Position numbers and translations under genes: made by a program
Source: Asterias amurensis
Lineage: Eukaryota; Echinodermata; Asteroidea; Forcipulatida; Asteriidae
Direction: 5' to 3'
Length of the DNA stretch: 64,000 nucleotides
Assembly: GCF_032118995.1 (NCBI RefSeq)
Contig: NC_092649.1
Span: forward strand, 19,095,832 to 19,159,831
Notes under the pieces: generated by a model
What the model saw: only the letters and a program-made list of their open reading frames with translations
Database searches by the model: none
Told to the model about the DNA's origin: nothing
Part shown: in pieces, positions 1-11,580 of the stretch
Position numbering within the stretch: position 1 is the stretch's first letter
How the letters are laid out: every line of letters begins with the position of its first letter

Positions 1-469
1 AAAGAAAAGTTACAGAATTGTAAGAAACAAAAATCGTGAAGATCACAAAATTACATAAAACTAACATGGTCTCTATGATCATGATAGTAGAAAAAACATC
101 AATTGAAATATTAATTCTGTCTGAAATGTCATATAAATATTTGATGAGAAATAGTTTTTTTTAATTCAATGTTTTATTTTGGCATTGATGCAATGCAAAA
201 AATTTGTAATCGTTTTTTACTGTTCTCTCGTGACCCAGCTGACCGATCAATCTCAAACTTCTACAGGTTTAGGGTTAGTTTGTCAGTTTATATGGTGGAT
301 GTTTACATAAAGTGGGTACACTGTACTGACAGCAACTGTTTTGTTAGCAAAAAACAAACTCTGCAATGTTCCTTTAATAATTAATTAACAATGGAATAGC
401 GGGCAGAACATGCGGAAAGTGCCAGCTACGGCTGATTCATTTCCGAATCAGAGGTAGTTTGCAGCGCAG
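1..469. other. AT-rich stretch, no gene recognised
   Basis: No coding exon, RNA gene or repeat family that I recognise. The one short open frame (169-384) has no domain, no splice context and ordinary AT-rich composition, so I treat it as chance. Confidence 0.6.
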
Positions 470-735
470 AAGATAATTATTAGCATAAAACCTTACTTGG
501 TAACGAGTAATGGGGATCGAGAGGGCCTGTTCTTTGCTCTATGGTATAATACATCGTGAGAAACGAAATTTAAATCCTCCATGGTGTGACATGGAAGTTT
601 CTTAAATTATTAGCTCAAATTTTCACAGGTGTGTGTTTATTTTATGCATGGCTAATTTATCCCTCCATGTTTTATGTACAATGTTGAGAAGACTGGTCTT
701 TGACAATTACCATTAGTGTCCAGGCCTTTAAAAGA
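470..735 (-). repeat. MITE family A, degenerate reverse copy
   Basis: Family A is the commonest repeat here: about 375 bp, ends resembling TTAAAGGCACTGGACACTAT, TTAA at the boundaries, with a central hairpin around GAGACCTCA/TGAGGTCTC. This copy is reversed and diverged. It keeps the 'cataaaaccttacttgg' block at the left and 'ccattagtgtcc' near the right end. It has lost the central hairpin. Confidence 0.7.
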
Positions 736-1654
736 GTTTTGTGTAGTGAATTCCTTTAAGAATGAATACAGCTTTCTTAGCGCACAGAAGACGCACGCTT
801 TTGTTTCCTTCTTTTGAAAATCACTGAGGTGCGTAGCGACAATGAGGGGCGCTTAGACTTGATTCAAGTTTTAGATTGCGGTTATTCTTCTACATCTCAG
901 CCACGAAAAACGCCTCCACATTGTTAGCTATCACGCGCCTACGAAAGTTCACAAGAGGGCGCTGTTTGTAGCGGCTATCAGCAGCAGGACGACTTGGAAC
1001 CAAGTCTAAGGGGCGCATAGCAAAATCTCGTCCACTTCACCGTCAGCTCTTGTCAGAGAAGGTTCTTGCGAAGACAGTTTTCTTCACTGCTATTTTCTTT
1101 CTTTCTTGGTGGTGTTTGCCCCTGACAGGGAATAACCTGTTCATTGGTTACAGTTGTAAGTAACAAGTATTAATTATTACGCCTAGGCAGTTGCAGGCAT
1201 TTTTTTTCATTAATGTTAGGCCTGGGCATTTGCAGGCCGACCAAATCTAAATAAAATTGTTGGAAACGTTATAAATTTATCTAACTCTTACCGACATTTA
1301 ACATTAACAGTGTTATGATAAGATATGTGTGTGTTGTTGATTCTAGAGGCAGTTTTCCAAATATTATTCTAAGCCTAAATATAGAGGCATTTCATTTCAT
1401 GAAAGCCATTTGGTACTCAAGTGTGTTTTTATGTGATGCTGAGACAGCACATGCCTTCATTGCATCCTATATTTATACCTTAAATTATTTCACATTATAA
1501 AACTTAATATCATAATTTAACGCAAAACGAGGCATCTACTGGGATTGTATCGGGATCGGGATTGCTTGAAATGTTTTTAGAACTAAATTTAATGGAGGAG
1601 CGGGCTGAACGCGGAAAGTGCCAGCTAGGGTGATTTGCAGCTTTGAAATAAGGA
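736..1654. other. intergenic, nothing assigned
   Basis: Contains a moderately GC-richer patch (about 790-1140) with a possible donor-like 'gttgtaagt' at about 1155, but no open frame supports an exon. The following 500 bases are AT-rich with no recognised repeat. Confidence 0.5.
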
Positions 1655-1745
1655 TACCCTGATACACTGGACATTATTGGTAAATTGTCACAGGTCTTCT
1701 CACTTGACGTTTCCCAACATAATGCATAAAATAATAAACCTGTTA
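1655..1745 (+). repeat. MITE family A, 5' fragment
   Basis: Matches the family A left end (cactggacattattgg, then the 'cataaaataataaacctg' block) and stops at a run of G at about 1748. The rest of the element is missing. Confidence 0.6.
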
Positions 1746-2876
1746 TGGGGGGGGGGGGCGTACACATCATTGGTTGGGCCCAGCACGGAGGTAGATCCAT
1801 CAATAGAGTCAGGACAGATTTATAATAGAGGGCAGAGGGGCAGGGGGTGGGAGGGTGGTGCAGGGAAAGGAAAACCCCCAATTACAGCCATTTGGTACAA
1901 AAACTTTGTTTTTAATATTTAATGCATAAGACAGCACACGCCTCCATTGCATCTTCTATGTATATCTTTGTAAAATATTTCACCTTATAAATATCATAAT
2001 TTCCACATGATTTCCAGGATAAGCAAACAACAGCTGGATACCACTAACAAGCAATATGCAACAAATGGTAAATTGGTTGGTAATCCTGTTTTTATCAAGG
2101 AAGAAATTTCATGCTAAACAAAATGTTGTGTGCTTACAGGTTTTATGTAAATTTTGTAATAGTGTTGTATAACAGGCTGAAATGGATTTCCCATCGTGGA
2201 TAATAAAGTGAATTGAAATGGAAATTGAAATTGAAATTGCATTGCTCACATTTTGTGTTGTTACACAACATTCCCGGGACGTCCAACGCCCTACGGCCAG
2301 CTGCCCCTGCCGTGTTTCGGTAAGTTTGCTTTCTTATTATTCAATCAATCAATGTACATTTATTTTCCATGTCGACAATAAAAATTTAAGCATACTTAGA
2401 AAAGAAATATCGATGAGTATTGAAGGACGGATGCCAGATAATTTAACAGTCATACAATGTGTAGAAATTTAAAGATAACGACTACAGACGTTAACGTGCT
2501 AGTCAACATGCAAAGGTTTAAGCATAATGCTTTTGTATATTTCCCTGAGACAGACAAGGACTTGGACGACAAGGAAAAAAAAAAACAACCAAAAACAGAA
2601 CAAAAAAACAGAAAAACAGTGACACGGACCAGACTAATCAATAAAAATAACTATTGACAAAACAGTCTTTGTACAATTAGTGTATAATATTATACTACAG
2701 TTATATTCAAGAGGTGCTGTTTCAATTTCTTTGAGAATGAATTAAGTGAACGAGACTTTTTATTTATATTTGTAGGCCTAATTAATGGCTTCCTTTTTGT
2801 ATTCATGTGTTTAGAGTTCTCGAATTATAAAAGACCTTGTGTCTCCTGTGTCTATTTCCTATAAGGAAATCAATGT
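1746..2876. other. intergenic with simple-sequence patches
   Basis: Holds a G homopolymer (about 1748-1757), a short run of GAAATT units near 2215-2240 and an A-rich tract near 2572-2620. Short open frames on both strands lack domains and overlap each other. I see no gene. Confidence 0.5.
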
Positions 2877-3070
2877 GTGGTGAAGAGGTTTTCAACTAGT
2901 GGTTTAATCCCAACGAGGCCTGGTTCTTGATAATTTTACCGAGACGAAGTCGAGGTAAATTATAAAGAACCAGGGCTCGGCGGGTTTAAACGACTAGTTG
3001 AAAACCGATTCAACACACTTTGATTCCCATTCATAAATACCTTTTCGGTCAAAAACATCATCACTTTTTG
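2877..3070. repeat. hairpin repeat (foldback family)
   Basis: Contains inverted arms: 'ggcctggttcttgataattt' at about 2918 pairs with 'aaattataaagaaccagg' at about 2956. The same block recurs at about 43378-43530, so it is a dispersed element and not a unique regulatory hairpin. Confidence 0.65.
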
Positions 3071-3339
3071 GTTAAAAAGTAAAATAAATGCAAAAATTAG
3101 ATGATTTCTTTCAACACAACACCCCTCCAGCTACGAAATGGTAAAGCCCTCTGCCGCCCTCGGGTAAACAACTCCTTAAGGGAATGCTGTGCGCGTCGCG
3201 CGTATAGCGTGATGTGGGACAACTGTTCCAGCCATTGCTCTCGACCAATAGGAATGAAGAAACTGTCTTATAAGAACAGGTGCAAGTGTCACGCCCATGA
3301 ATTAATATGGAAATATTGACTGCTATGAGGGACACAGTT

Positions 3340-4135
3340 GAAATTATAGGCCCAAGGTGATGTCAAAACCATGACTATGCCCGAAGCGAAGCTGAGGGCA
3401 TAGTCATGGTTTTGACATTACCGAGGGCCTGTAATTTCAACTGTGCCCCGAATATTAAGCAGTCAATATTACTTTTATATACCAAATAATATAGATTCTT
3501 CTAATCTGATTGGTTAAAAGATTTCATGCACTAGGCCTTGATTTTGAAATGTATAAAGGTGTAATAACTTACCAAAATCATGTCTTCGTGTTCGCATACA
3601 CGGGTAAAATATACCATTCCGACACTGAACAAATCTAAGTACGAGAGATAATAGATGCCGCCGACAGCAAAAGCACAAAGCAGCTGATAAAATACGCCGT
3701 CAAAGTCTTTGAAGACTATCTAAAGCTCATTAACAACCACATGAAATCAACCCGATTTTTCTGTTGACGTAGATGAAATCTTGCTTCATCCATTTTACGT
3801 TGCGAGTTTGACATGAACACAAACAATTAAATTTCCCACACAAACAACTACGTTGAAAGGTCGTCTGCGAATAAAGGTCACAGCTATAGTTCATGTAGTT
3901 CGCGCCGTGACACGACGAACGTATACAACGCATCAAACACTTGCGCGACCTACATGTAGGAATACAGTGTATTGAGACGGATCCATTATTTTCCAGGCTG
4001 GCATAGTCGATTGACTATGCCCCGGGCATAGTCAATATGACGTCATCTTGAAAGAAAAAGCGGGCATAGCTATTTACATGACTCCTGTTTTAACCAATCA
4101 GATTAGAGGATTCTATACATGAGGTATATAAAACT
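3340..4135. repeat. dispersed repeat with 'gcatagtc' hairpins
   Basis: A strong inverted repeat lies at about 3363-3417 (tgtcaaaaccatgactatgc and its complement). Related 'ggcatagtc' palindromes occur at about 4005-4035. Both lie close to 'accaatcagattagagg'-type sequence, so the two ends may belong to one mobile unit of about 800 bp. No coding capacity is recognised. Confidence 0.5.
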
Positions 4136-4284
4136 TTTTACCGGTCATAAACAAAGGTTTATACACACCCACGTGACGAGCTCTGATCTCCGCCAATAGG
4201 AATAGCAAAACTGTCTTAGGTATTATTTTATGAATAGCCTGTAAAACCGGGTTTATGCTCAGTGTCTAAATTATAATGTTGTGT

Positions 4285-4660
4285 TTAAGACAATGGACAC
4301 TATATTGGCAACGTTCAAAGACCAGTCTTCTCACTTGGTGTATCTCAACATATGCACAAAATATCCAACCTGTGAACATTTCAGCTCAATTGGTCGTCGA
4401 AGTTGCAAGATAATAATGAAGAAAAAAAAACACCCTTGTCACACGATGTTGTGTGCTTTCAAATGCTTATTTCGAGACCTAAAATTCTAAATCTGAGGTC
4501 TCGAAATCAAGTTCGTGGAAAATTCTTCTTTCTCGAAAACTACGTCATTTCAGAGGAAGCCATCTCTCACACCATATTACTATCGACCTCTCCCCTTATC
4601 ACGTAAGGTTTATGCAAATAATTATTTTGACTAATTACCAATAGTGTCCAGTGTCTTTAA
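4285..4660 (+). mobile_element. MITE family A, near-full copy
   Basis: TTAA occurs at both ends (4285-4288 and 4657-4660). It has the full set of family A blocks, including the central GAGGTCTCGAAATCAAG hairpin arm. It is non-coding. The open frames inside are shared by all family copies and are not genes. Confidence 0.85.
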
Positions 4661-4904
4661 TGGAGTAATAGCTAAATACCACTTATCATTTTCAGGTCTG
4701 AAATATTCAAGCCAACCAGAGGAAAATATTGATGAGTTTGTTGCTGTCACAGAGTGAAATAAAATTAGCAAAACTACTCCAGATCTTATGGTAACATAGT
4801 AACATAATATAATTTGTGTATGGCCAGAGTGCCTGTGTATAGTTCTTTAAATTTTTAATAGATGTTAAATTTGCATCCGGGACAAAGAATATTATTTTTA
4901 TTTG

Positions 4905-5010
4905 TTTACCCATACACCGATGTGTGCTAGTACTGTTACTTTCCCGAGTCCTGTGAAAAAAATCACAGGCATGTTACTCGGGTGGGATTCGAACCCACGA
5001 CCCTCTAAAG
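4905..5010 (-). mobile_element. tRNA-derived SINE fragment
   Basis: On the minus strand it has a B-box-like 'ggttcgaatccc', followed by the 'cacaggactcgggaaag' type segment also present at about 44400-44470 and 50570-50600. The tRNA fold cannot be completed, so this is a SINE and not a tRNA gene. Confidence 0.65.
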
Positions 5011-5694
5011 TTGTTCTTGTAAGATAATAGATAACACGTTTTTTTATGTTGAGTGGCCAAACCGCGCCCCCAAATTCCTTAAACTTGGTGAGCCATCTTA
5101 TAGTATTCAAAGAAGTAATGTGATTTCAACATACTTTTTTATATGGTTTTGATTGGTTAAGGTATGTGATATTTTGAACAATGGATATTCATGAGCAGGC
5201 TTGAGCGAGCAGGCATAACAAGTTAAGGGGGAATACAAACAAAACTCATAAGATTCTTTTCTGGTTTGGGAGGGTGTGTTGGCCGTATGGGAGTATAATA
5301 TTTTTCATTCTACATTAGAGTTTCATGAGGAGAGGGTGTGAAGCCAGCCTCAAAGATTGAATTGCGAGCCATAGGAGGGAGGGCGTAGCCAGCCTTTGGC
5401 AGTGAGAACTTATGAGAGTTCAACCAACAATATTTTGATTGGAGTGTCGCTTGCTGATAAATAATTTATTGAGCAGAACTTCAGCACAGCCAGGATTCGC
5501 CAGTATTCATGTAAGTTAAACGTTGTATTAAATATTGTTAAATTTAAAGTGGAATATTGCGATTATTATACATTTTTAGAGAATTTATTTTATCTGTTGT
5601 TGTCACAAAGAGTATGTGGTTCAAGACGGGCGAGTTAGCCAACCGAAGTTATAATTAAACCACTCGCTCTTTGCACCATTAAAGGTGTAACAAC
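5011..5694. other. intergenic, nothing assigned
   Basis: No exon or domain found. A degenerate local duplication is visible (gagagggtgtgaagccagcc near 5331 and a related 'gggagggcgtagccagcc' near 5376). Confidence 0.45.
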
Positions 5695-6200
5695 TTGGGC
5701 AATTCCATGGTCAGTCGCATTCTACTTTTCTGTGTCATTTCTTGATCTTGGTGCTAGAAGTTCTATGTGATATATCCTTTCCACCAAGTCTCAAGACTGA
5801 TTTGTACCCAAGGCTTTGAATTGGTGATATTAGGAATGTTGTGGGCTTTGTGATATCGATGCTATAACGTTGTAAAAAGTGATCAGTCGCATTTATACAA
5901 AAAAGGACACGGTAAAAAATACACTTGTCACAATTCAAAAAATGTCCTCTAACCAAAAAACTTGTGCAAGTGTTACTGGATGTAGGCCTATCACACAACT
6001 CTTAAACATCAGTACATGTATTCAAAAGGATACTTATAAATTGTCAGCAACTTGAACTTTTAGGTATAAATGGCAAAACCATGGCCAGTCGCATTACGGG
6101 CAGTTGCATTACAGTTTTCCAGTCAACTTAGCCAATCCTATATGGAGCCCAAGCTGAGTTCTTATTTGGCAAAATTGGCTTCATTCCTTGTCAACAACTA
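5695..6200 (+). repeat. dispersed ~500-bp repeat with spaced CAGTCGCAT motifs
   Basis: Inverted relative to a second copy at about 28185-28680. Shared segments include 'ccagtcaacttagcc', 'gagttcttatttggcaaaat' and 'ccttgtcaacaac'. Several copies of a CAGTCGCAT/ATGCGACTG motif are spaced through both. No coding capacity. Confidence 0.65.
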
Positions 6201-6392
6201 AAAGAAATTGGGTTTCATGTTAGCTATTACTTTTAAGTGGCGAAGGCTATGACAAAAACTTGATTTGTTGGTGTCGTGTCCATTGCTTGGAATTGTACAC
6301 TTTCATCCAGTGATAATAGATAAAATAAATTCTCTAAAGATGTACAATAATCGCCATGTTCCCCTTTAAATGTAAAAATATTGAAAGACATG

Positions 6393-6762
6393 CACCGGAC
6401 ACTAATGGTAATCGTCAAAGACCAGTCTTCTCACTTGGTGTATCTCAACATATGCATAAACTAACAAACCTGTGAAAATTTTAACTCAAAATTGGTCGTC
6501 GGAGTTGCGAGATAACTATGAAAGAAAAAACACCCTTGTCACACGAAGTTGTGTGCTTTCAGATGCTTGATTTCGAGACCTCAAATTCTAAACTTGAGGT
6601 CTCTAAATCAAATTCGTAGCAAATTACTTCTTCCTCGAAACCTACGTCACTTCAGAGGGAACCGTTTCTCACAATGTTTTATACTATCAACCTCTCCCCA
6701 TTACTCCTTACCAAGTGAGGTTTTATGCTGATAATTATTTTGAGTAATTACCAGTAGTGTCC
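6393..6762 (+). mobile_element. MITE family A copy
   Basis: All family A blocks are present in order. The left end is 'ggacactaatggtaat' and the right end 'ccagtagtgtccac'. The terminal TTAA has decayed on both sides. Confidence 0.8.
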
Positions 6763-6880
6763 ACAAAGTTTATAATTATGTTTAATAGAAAGTTTATAAC
6801 AATGTTTCTCTATTCCTGGGTATTTAACCATTGAGCTCGAGTGGAACAAAGGCTCTAAGAAATCAATTTAAAACTCCTGT

Positions 6881-7253
6881 GTGATATTATGAGATGACTT
6901 GTTGTAAATATACCGAGTAGTTAGAATGGTGTTCATTGTGTATTTATGTACAGGGCTTGTGTCTTGGGAGAAGCACCGCACAATGGTAGTACTTGAGAAG
7001 TTGAAGGTGGACTGGGATCTCACCGCGAGTGAGCGTACTACTGTTAGATGAGAAGGACGGAACACGCCCCTACCAAGACAGAGGCAGGCAGAACAACAGT
7101 AACGTTAATGAGAGAGCTTATAAATATTGTAGAAATTAAAATGTAAATAAATTTGTAAATATAAATGAGAAGCGTCAACATTGTTTTCTTGTGTGTGTGT
7201 CGAGGGGGTTGGGTGTACACTGAAGATCTATAGGTGGAGTCCTGGGTATGTGA
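6881..7253 (+). mobile_element. probable 5' LTR of a Gypsy-like retrotransposon
   Basis: A TG...CA bounded segment of about 373 bp, followed at about 7259 by 'tggtgaccacgaag', which looks like a tRNA primer-binding site of Ty3/Gypsy elements. A gag relic begins about 500 bases downstream on the same strand, separated by a MITE. The matching 3' LTR was not found in the window, so the boundaries are inferred from the TG/CA ends and the primer site only. Confidence 0.55.
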
Positions 7254-7439
7254 CAATATTGGTGACCACGAAGGGATTAGACACGTCTTATTTTGTCTAT
7301 TGAAATTGGACCAGTAGTCACTCACTCCAACACACAGCATGAAAATCTATGTTTGGTTGAGTAAATGTGATTACTTGAATGAAGGTTCCTTAGGAAAGTT
7401 GCGCCTTAAGCTATTACAACTGTATAACTAGTAGTCCTC

Positions 7440-7790
7440 TTAAAGCCATTACACTTTCTGAACAAAACAAAAATTAAAAGTTCACAGATTTACAAATAAC
7501 TTACAGGGTTTACAGAAGGTAATGGTGAAAGACTTCCCTTGGAATATTATTCCATGAAATTCTTTACTTTTTGAGAAAACATTAAAACAATTATCAATTC
7601 TCGATATCGAGAATAACGGATTTTAAACACATGTCGTGACACGGCGAAACGTGCGGAAACAAGGGGGGATTTTCCCGTTATCTTCTCCCGACTCCGATGA
7701 CCGATTGAGCTTATATTTTCACAGGTTTGTTATTTTATATATAAGTTGTGATGCACGAAGTGTGGACCTTTGGACAATACTGTTTACCGA
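7440..7790 (-). mobile_element. MITE family B copy
   Basis: Family B is about 360 bp, with TTAA ends followed by AGCCATTGGACACTTTC-like termini, a GATATCGAGAA palindrome and a 'catgtcatgacacggcg' block. Here TTAA is at 7440-7443 and the right end is eroded. Other copies lie at 35160-35461, 38236-38604 and 44849-45209. It has landed between the LTR and gag of the Gypsy relic. Confidence 0.75.
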
Positions 7791-8148
7791 TGTTGTGCGA
7801 TTGCTTTAACAGTTTACAATGTGGAATTTGAGAAGTATGTAAACATGGGAAAGTCCATGCTGGGACTAGCGGGGGACTTACTTCAATTTGTTCAAAGTAG
7901 AAAAGCAAAAGATGAAGAACGTGAGGAACGAGCAAAAGAAAGGGAACATGTGAAAGAAATGAAAGTTAGAGAACTCCAGAAGAGACTAAGAAACAAGCCA
8001 AGGCTTAAAACATGAGGACAAACAGAAAATGAAGCAGCCCAAGTTACCTAATTTTAATGACAGTAGAGATGACATGGGTTTATTCCTGCGTCGTTTTGAG
8101 CGCTTTGCTACTGCCGCAGAGTGGCCAAAGAAAGACTAGGCATGTTCA

Positions 8149-8524
8149 TTAAAGACCCTGGACACATTGTCAAAGACCTGTCTCCTCACTTGGTGTATCT
8201 CAACATATGCATAAAATAACAGACATGTGAAAACTTGAGCTCAATTGGTCGTCAAAATTGCGAGTTAAATAATGAAAGAAAAAAACACCCTTTGTCACAC
8301 GAAGTTGTGTGCTTTCAGATGCTTGATTTCGAGACCTCAAATTCTAAACTTGAGGTCTCGAAATCAAATTCGTGGAAAATTACTTCTTTCTCGAAAACTA
8401 CCTGACTTCAGAGGGAGCCGTTTCTCACAATGTTTTATACTATCAACCTCTCCCCGTTACTCGTTACCAAGTAAGGTTTTATGCTAATAAATATTTTGAG
8501 TAATTAGCAATAGTGTCCACTGCC
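8149..8524 (+). mobile_element. MITE family A inserted in gag
   Basis: The left TTAA is at 8149-8152. All internal blocks are present, but the right end lacks a clear TTAA. It interrupts the gag relic just after the LRRFER motif. Confidence 0.8.
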
Positions 8525-8906
8525 AAGGCATCGATATCGGCTCACTGAAGAAGGTTTCAGGCTAAAACTCTGAACTTCTACACTCAGAAAAAGAATGGTA
8601 AAAAAAAGTTATGTTAAATGTGTTAAGTAAAAAAATACTTAACATAAGTAAAAATTAATGAAAAATTTAAACAAAATGTTTGTGTAAATAAAAAACTACT
8701 CAAAAAGTTAGTAAAACTAATAGTTTACATAACTTAGCAACTTTAAACACATATTATGTAAATTTTACTGAACTGGTTGTAAAAGTTTACATGGTGTTTA
8801 GTAAACCACAATGTTTTACTCAAGTGTTGTGCAAAATACGCAGCGTGTGACTTGTCTGCTGGGGTCGCGCTCTGCAGTACCACAGTGTAACCACACACAC
8901 ATTCAA

Positions 8907-8970
8907 ATGGATCTCATGAAGGAAAAACTTCTTGAGTGGAACTTCCCTCATTTAGTTGAGACGTTTGAAG
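8907..8970 (+). CDS. first exon of a SAM-domain-like protein (element-borne)
   Basis: ATG at 8907, then MDLMKEKLLEWNFPHLVETFEG up to a good donor (gaag|gtaagt). The W-x5-L-x3-F pattern is the first helix of a sterile alpha motif as found in multicopy SAM proteins of fishes and marine invertebrates. The exon ends in phase 1. No convincing second half of the SAM fold was found before 10022, so the middle exons are lost or too diverged. It sits inside the 3-kb TA-flanked element, so it is probably a transposon-borne gene and not a host gene. Confidence 0.5.
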
Positions 8971-9776
8971 GTAAGTACTATAACAGATTTCTGTATTGAT
9001 GTTATTATCTGTAGTGATAGACTATACACGACTCGTTAGCACAGATAAAGGGACAGTTGAACGTCATATTTAGACTGACAAAACTTTTGAACAGTGACTT
9101 GAATATCACAAATACATACGTAGGTCTGATCAATGGTCCCCGTATTGTGCACACATGCATCGTTGGAGACCATTGTACACATGTACATCGCCACTGTGTT
9201 AAAGCACCACCACTGCATACAGCCACGGTGCATCAGGCCAATGATTGGGCCAACTTTTTGTTCAGAAGTACAATCAAATAACTTTTCAACATTTTGTCTT
9301 TACAAGATACTGACAAATGATACAATTGACTTAAAATGCAAATTCTGGGAGAGGGGAATCGCACAAACACATCTACCCTTTGTTTATTTTAACCTTTTAA
9401 AGGAATTATTCAAGAAATCTCTCACCCCCCCCCCCACACACACACACAAAAAGAAAGAAAGAAAAAGAACAAAAAGAAAAATCAGATAAAGATCAAGAAA
9501 AATCAAAGTTTTCAGGTAGTCTACTGTTATGTGGGATTGAATATTCAGCACCAAAATTATCTCTCCTCCTTGGATCCTATCACCTTATTCCAGAACTGCA
9601 AGTATCCATCCTTGAACACTTTGTTAATTTGTTTAATTTTAGGCCCCTATGTGTTTGTTTATTTATTTTATTTTATTTCAATTTTTATTTGTACTTTTTT
9701 AAATTTATGTGCATGTACATCATGTACAACTTGTATTGCACATACATTGCAGTACTGGAACATTGTCTCTATTGAT

Positions 9777-9922
9777 CTCAAAGTGTTGTAATATGATAAT
9801 TAAACCACTATTTATATCAAATAATGATTTAATGTGACATTGTGTGTACCCCATCCTTAAGACAATCAGATTAAATCATTATTTTACAGCAAAATTGGTT
9901 TAATTGTACAACACTTTGAGTT
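9777..9922. repeat. small palindromic MITE
   Basis: Inverted arms: 'ctcaaagtgttgtaatatg' at the left and 'acaacactttgag' at the right, with 'taattaaacca' and 'tggtttaatt' also pairing. About 145 bp, non-coding, nested inside the 3-kb element. Confidence 0.6.
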
Positions 9923-10021
9923 CGATCGATCATTACACACAATATACACGTGTAATACAATTTGTACTGCACCCCCATTGAAATTTAACCTATTGTGTTT
10001 AATATTATTCCCCTTTATGCA

Positions 10022-10432
10022 GGAAAACACAAGTTTGGACCAGTATTTGAAAGACATCAACAGGGACACCAGATCGCAACCATATATGCTGATACTAGGT
10101 GGGTCTGCACTGGCTCCACAGCAAGTGTTCGTAATTTTTGAGCACAGTATGCATTTGAACAGTCATCTCTTGTGAAAGCACTGGATGTGTGTTTCAAAAC
10201 ACACTTTGTCTTCGACTTGAGCTACCAGGAGAAGTGTTCTGGCGTTTGGGAGTTCATTGAGTTGGTTGTGTTTGAACTCAAAGGCAGTGTGAAAGCAGCA
10301 CTATTCGAGAGTTCAGGGCTTACTGTTCATCTCATGATTCATCTGCACAAAATGTTTGCAAATACGTATCAAAATCATAAGAGATGTGATAGTTGTGATA
10401 GTTTGGATTTATGGACCAACCTTACAGTTTAA
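10022..10432 (+). pseudogene. C-terminal part of a SAM-associated protein, frameshifted
   Basis: A polypyrimidine tract and 'tgcag' precede 10022. The frame gives TSLDQYLKDINRDTRSQPYM, then QQVFVIFEHS. A frameshift near 10150-10160 follows, then in another frame SSLVKALDVCFKTHFVFDL and CSGVWEFIELVVFELKG to a stop at 10430-10432. The order (LxxYL, xFVIxE, LVKAxDxCFKxxFVFD, VWEF) is what I recall from the C-terminal region of SAMD3-like multicopy proteins in fishes. The family name is from memory and not tested. The frameshift and the missing middle suggest a dead copy. Confidence 0.5.
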
Positions 10433-10830
10433 AGAGGAACTCAAAGGTCAAATTTAAATTTGTATTCAATACCCTTCCAGTTTTGTCAAATTTGTGAAAA
10501 TGTCAAATTCAACGCCGTTTTAATTGCTTAACGACAATTAGGCTAAACCAACAATTCCCCATACAAATTGTTCAAACCCAAAATTGAATTTGACCTTGGA
10601 GTTCTTCTTTAAGCTGTGTTAGCCTGGAAGTATTTATTCTGACCTTGCCAATTAATGTTGACCATTCCAGAAGCATTGTAGTTAAAGAAGTTTTTGCACG
10701 TATTGTTTGCAAATAAGTATCAAAATCATAAGAGATGTGATAGTTGTAACAGTGTTGATTTATGGAACAACCTTACAGTAGCTGTTTTAGCCTGGAAGTA
10801 TTTATTCCGAACTTGCCAATTAGGTACATT
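10351..10830 (+). repeat. local direct duplication carrying a TTAA-flanked MITE
   Basis: 10351-10432 plus 10613-10660 is repeated at about 10703-10826 ('aatcataagagatgtgatag', then 'tagcctggaagtatttattc'). The first copy is split at 10430-10612 by an inverted-repeat element with arms near 'gaggaactcaaaggtcaaat' and 'atttgaccttggagttctt' and TTAA at its borders. The second copy preserves the uninterrupted site. Confidence 0.7.
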
Positions 10831-11099
10831 TTTTTTTTTTTTTTTAAATTCACTGAAATTGTTGATTGATTATGAAACATACAGAACACCCCATTTTGCA
10901 CATGTGATGTTTTGGATTGTTAATGTTGTTACCATTAAATTTTTATTAAAAAGTTGTTATCTTGAAATTCATGTTGTGGTCGCCAAGTCTCAGTATTTAT
11001 GATGTGTCCATTTATTACAGCCCTAAACTCCATGAAAGAACACTTTGCTAGTATTCAACCCAAGCATTGTGTATATTATTACCAGTTTTAAAGGCAAAC

Positions 11100-11580
11100 A
11101 GTTTACATTAAAAATCGGTAAATATTTTACTTCAAAATTAAGTAATTATTTTACATGAGTGGGTTTATACCCAGCAATTCAGTAAAGAAAACTACCCAAT
11201 ATTTATGTAAACTTTTACACAGCTAGCAAGCAAGATATTACCCAACGCCTGTTGGGTAAAGTTTTACCTAATAGTTATGGTGTTCGCCCACTACATCTAA
11301 AACAGGTAATATTTTTACTACCCAATATTGATGTAAAGTTTTACACAACTATTTACATTGTAAAGCGGTAAAGTCTTTACTTCAAAATTAAGTAATATTT
11401 TACATGAGTGGGTTTACCCAACAATTCAGTAAAGAAAACTACCCAATATTTATGTAAACTTTTACACAGCTATTAAGCAAGATATTACCCAACGCCTGTT
11501 GGGTAAAGTTTTACCTAATAGTTATGGTGTTCGCCCACTACATCTAAAACAGGTAATATTTTACACAAGTTGTGTAATCT
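11100..11580 (+). repeat. two tandem copies of a ~250-bp unit
   Basis: The block beginning 'ttcaaaattaagtaat' occurs at 11131 and again at 11381, a 250-base period. Both copies contain the palindrome ttacccaac-gcct-gttgggtaa. It forms the right subterminal region of the 3-kb DNA element. Confidence 0.75.

Noticed and set aside
4970-5000. Possible tRNA gene on the minus strand
   Set aside because: Only the B box half is tRNA-like. The rest matches the SINE body at 44343.
9005-9489. Overlapping 65-118-residue frames on both strands
   Set aside because: Repetitive or low-complexity content, no domain, no splice continuity with the SAM-like exon at 8907-8970.
9517-9760. Possible second exon of the SAM-like gene after 'ttttcag'
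   Set aside because: Phase would fit, but the translation does not look like the second half of a SAM fold and runs into AT-rich hydrophobic noise.
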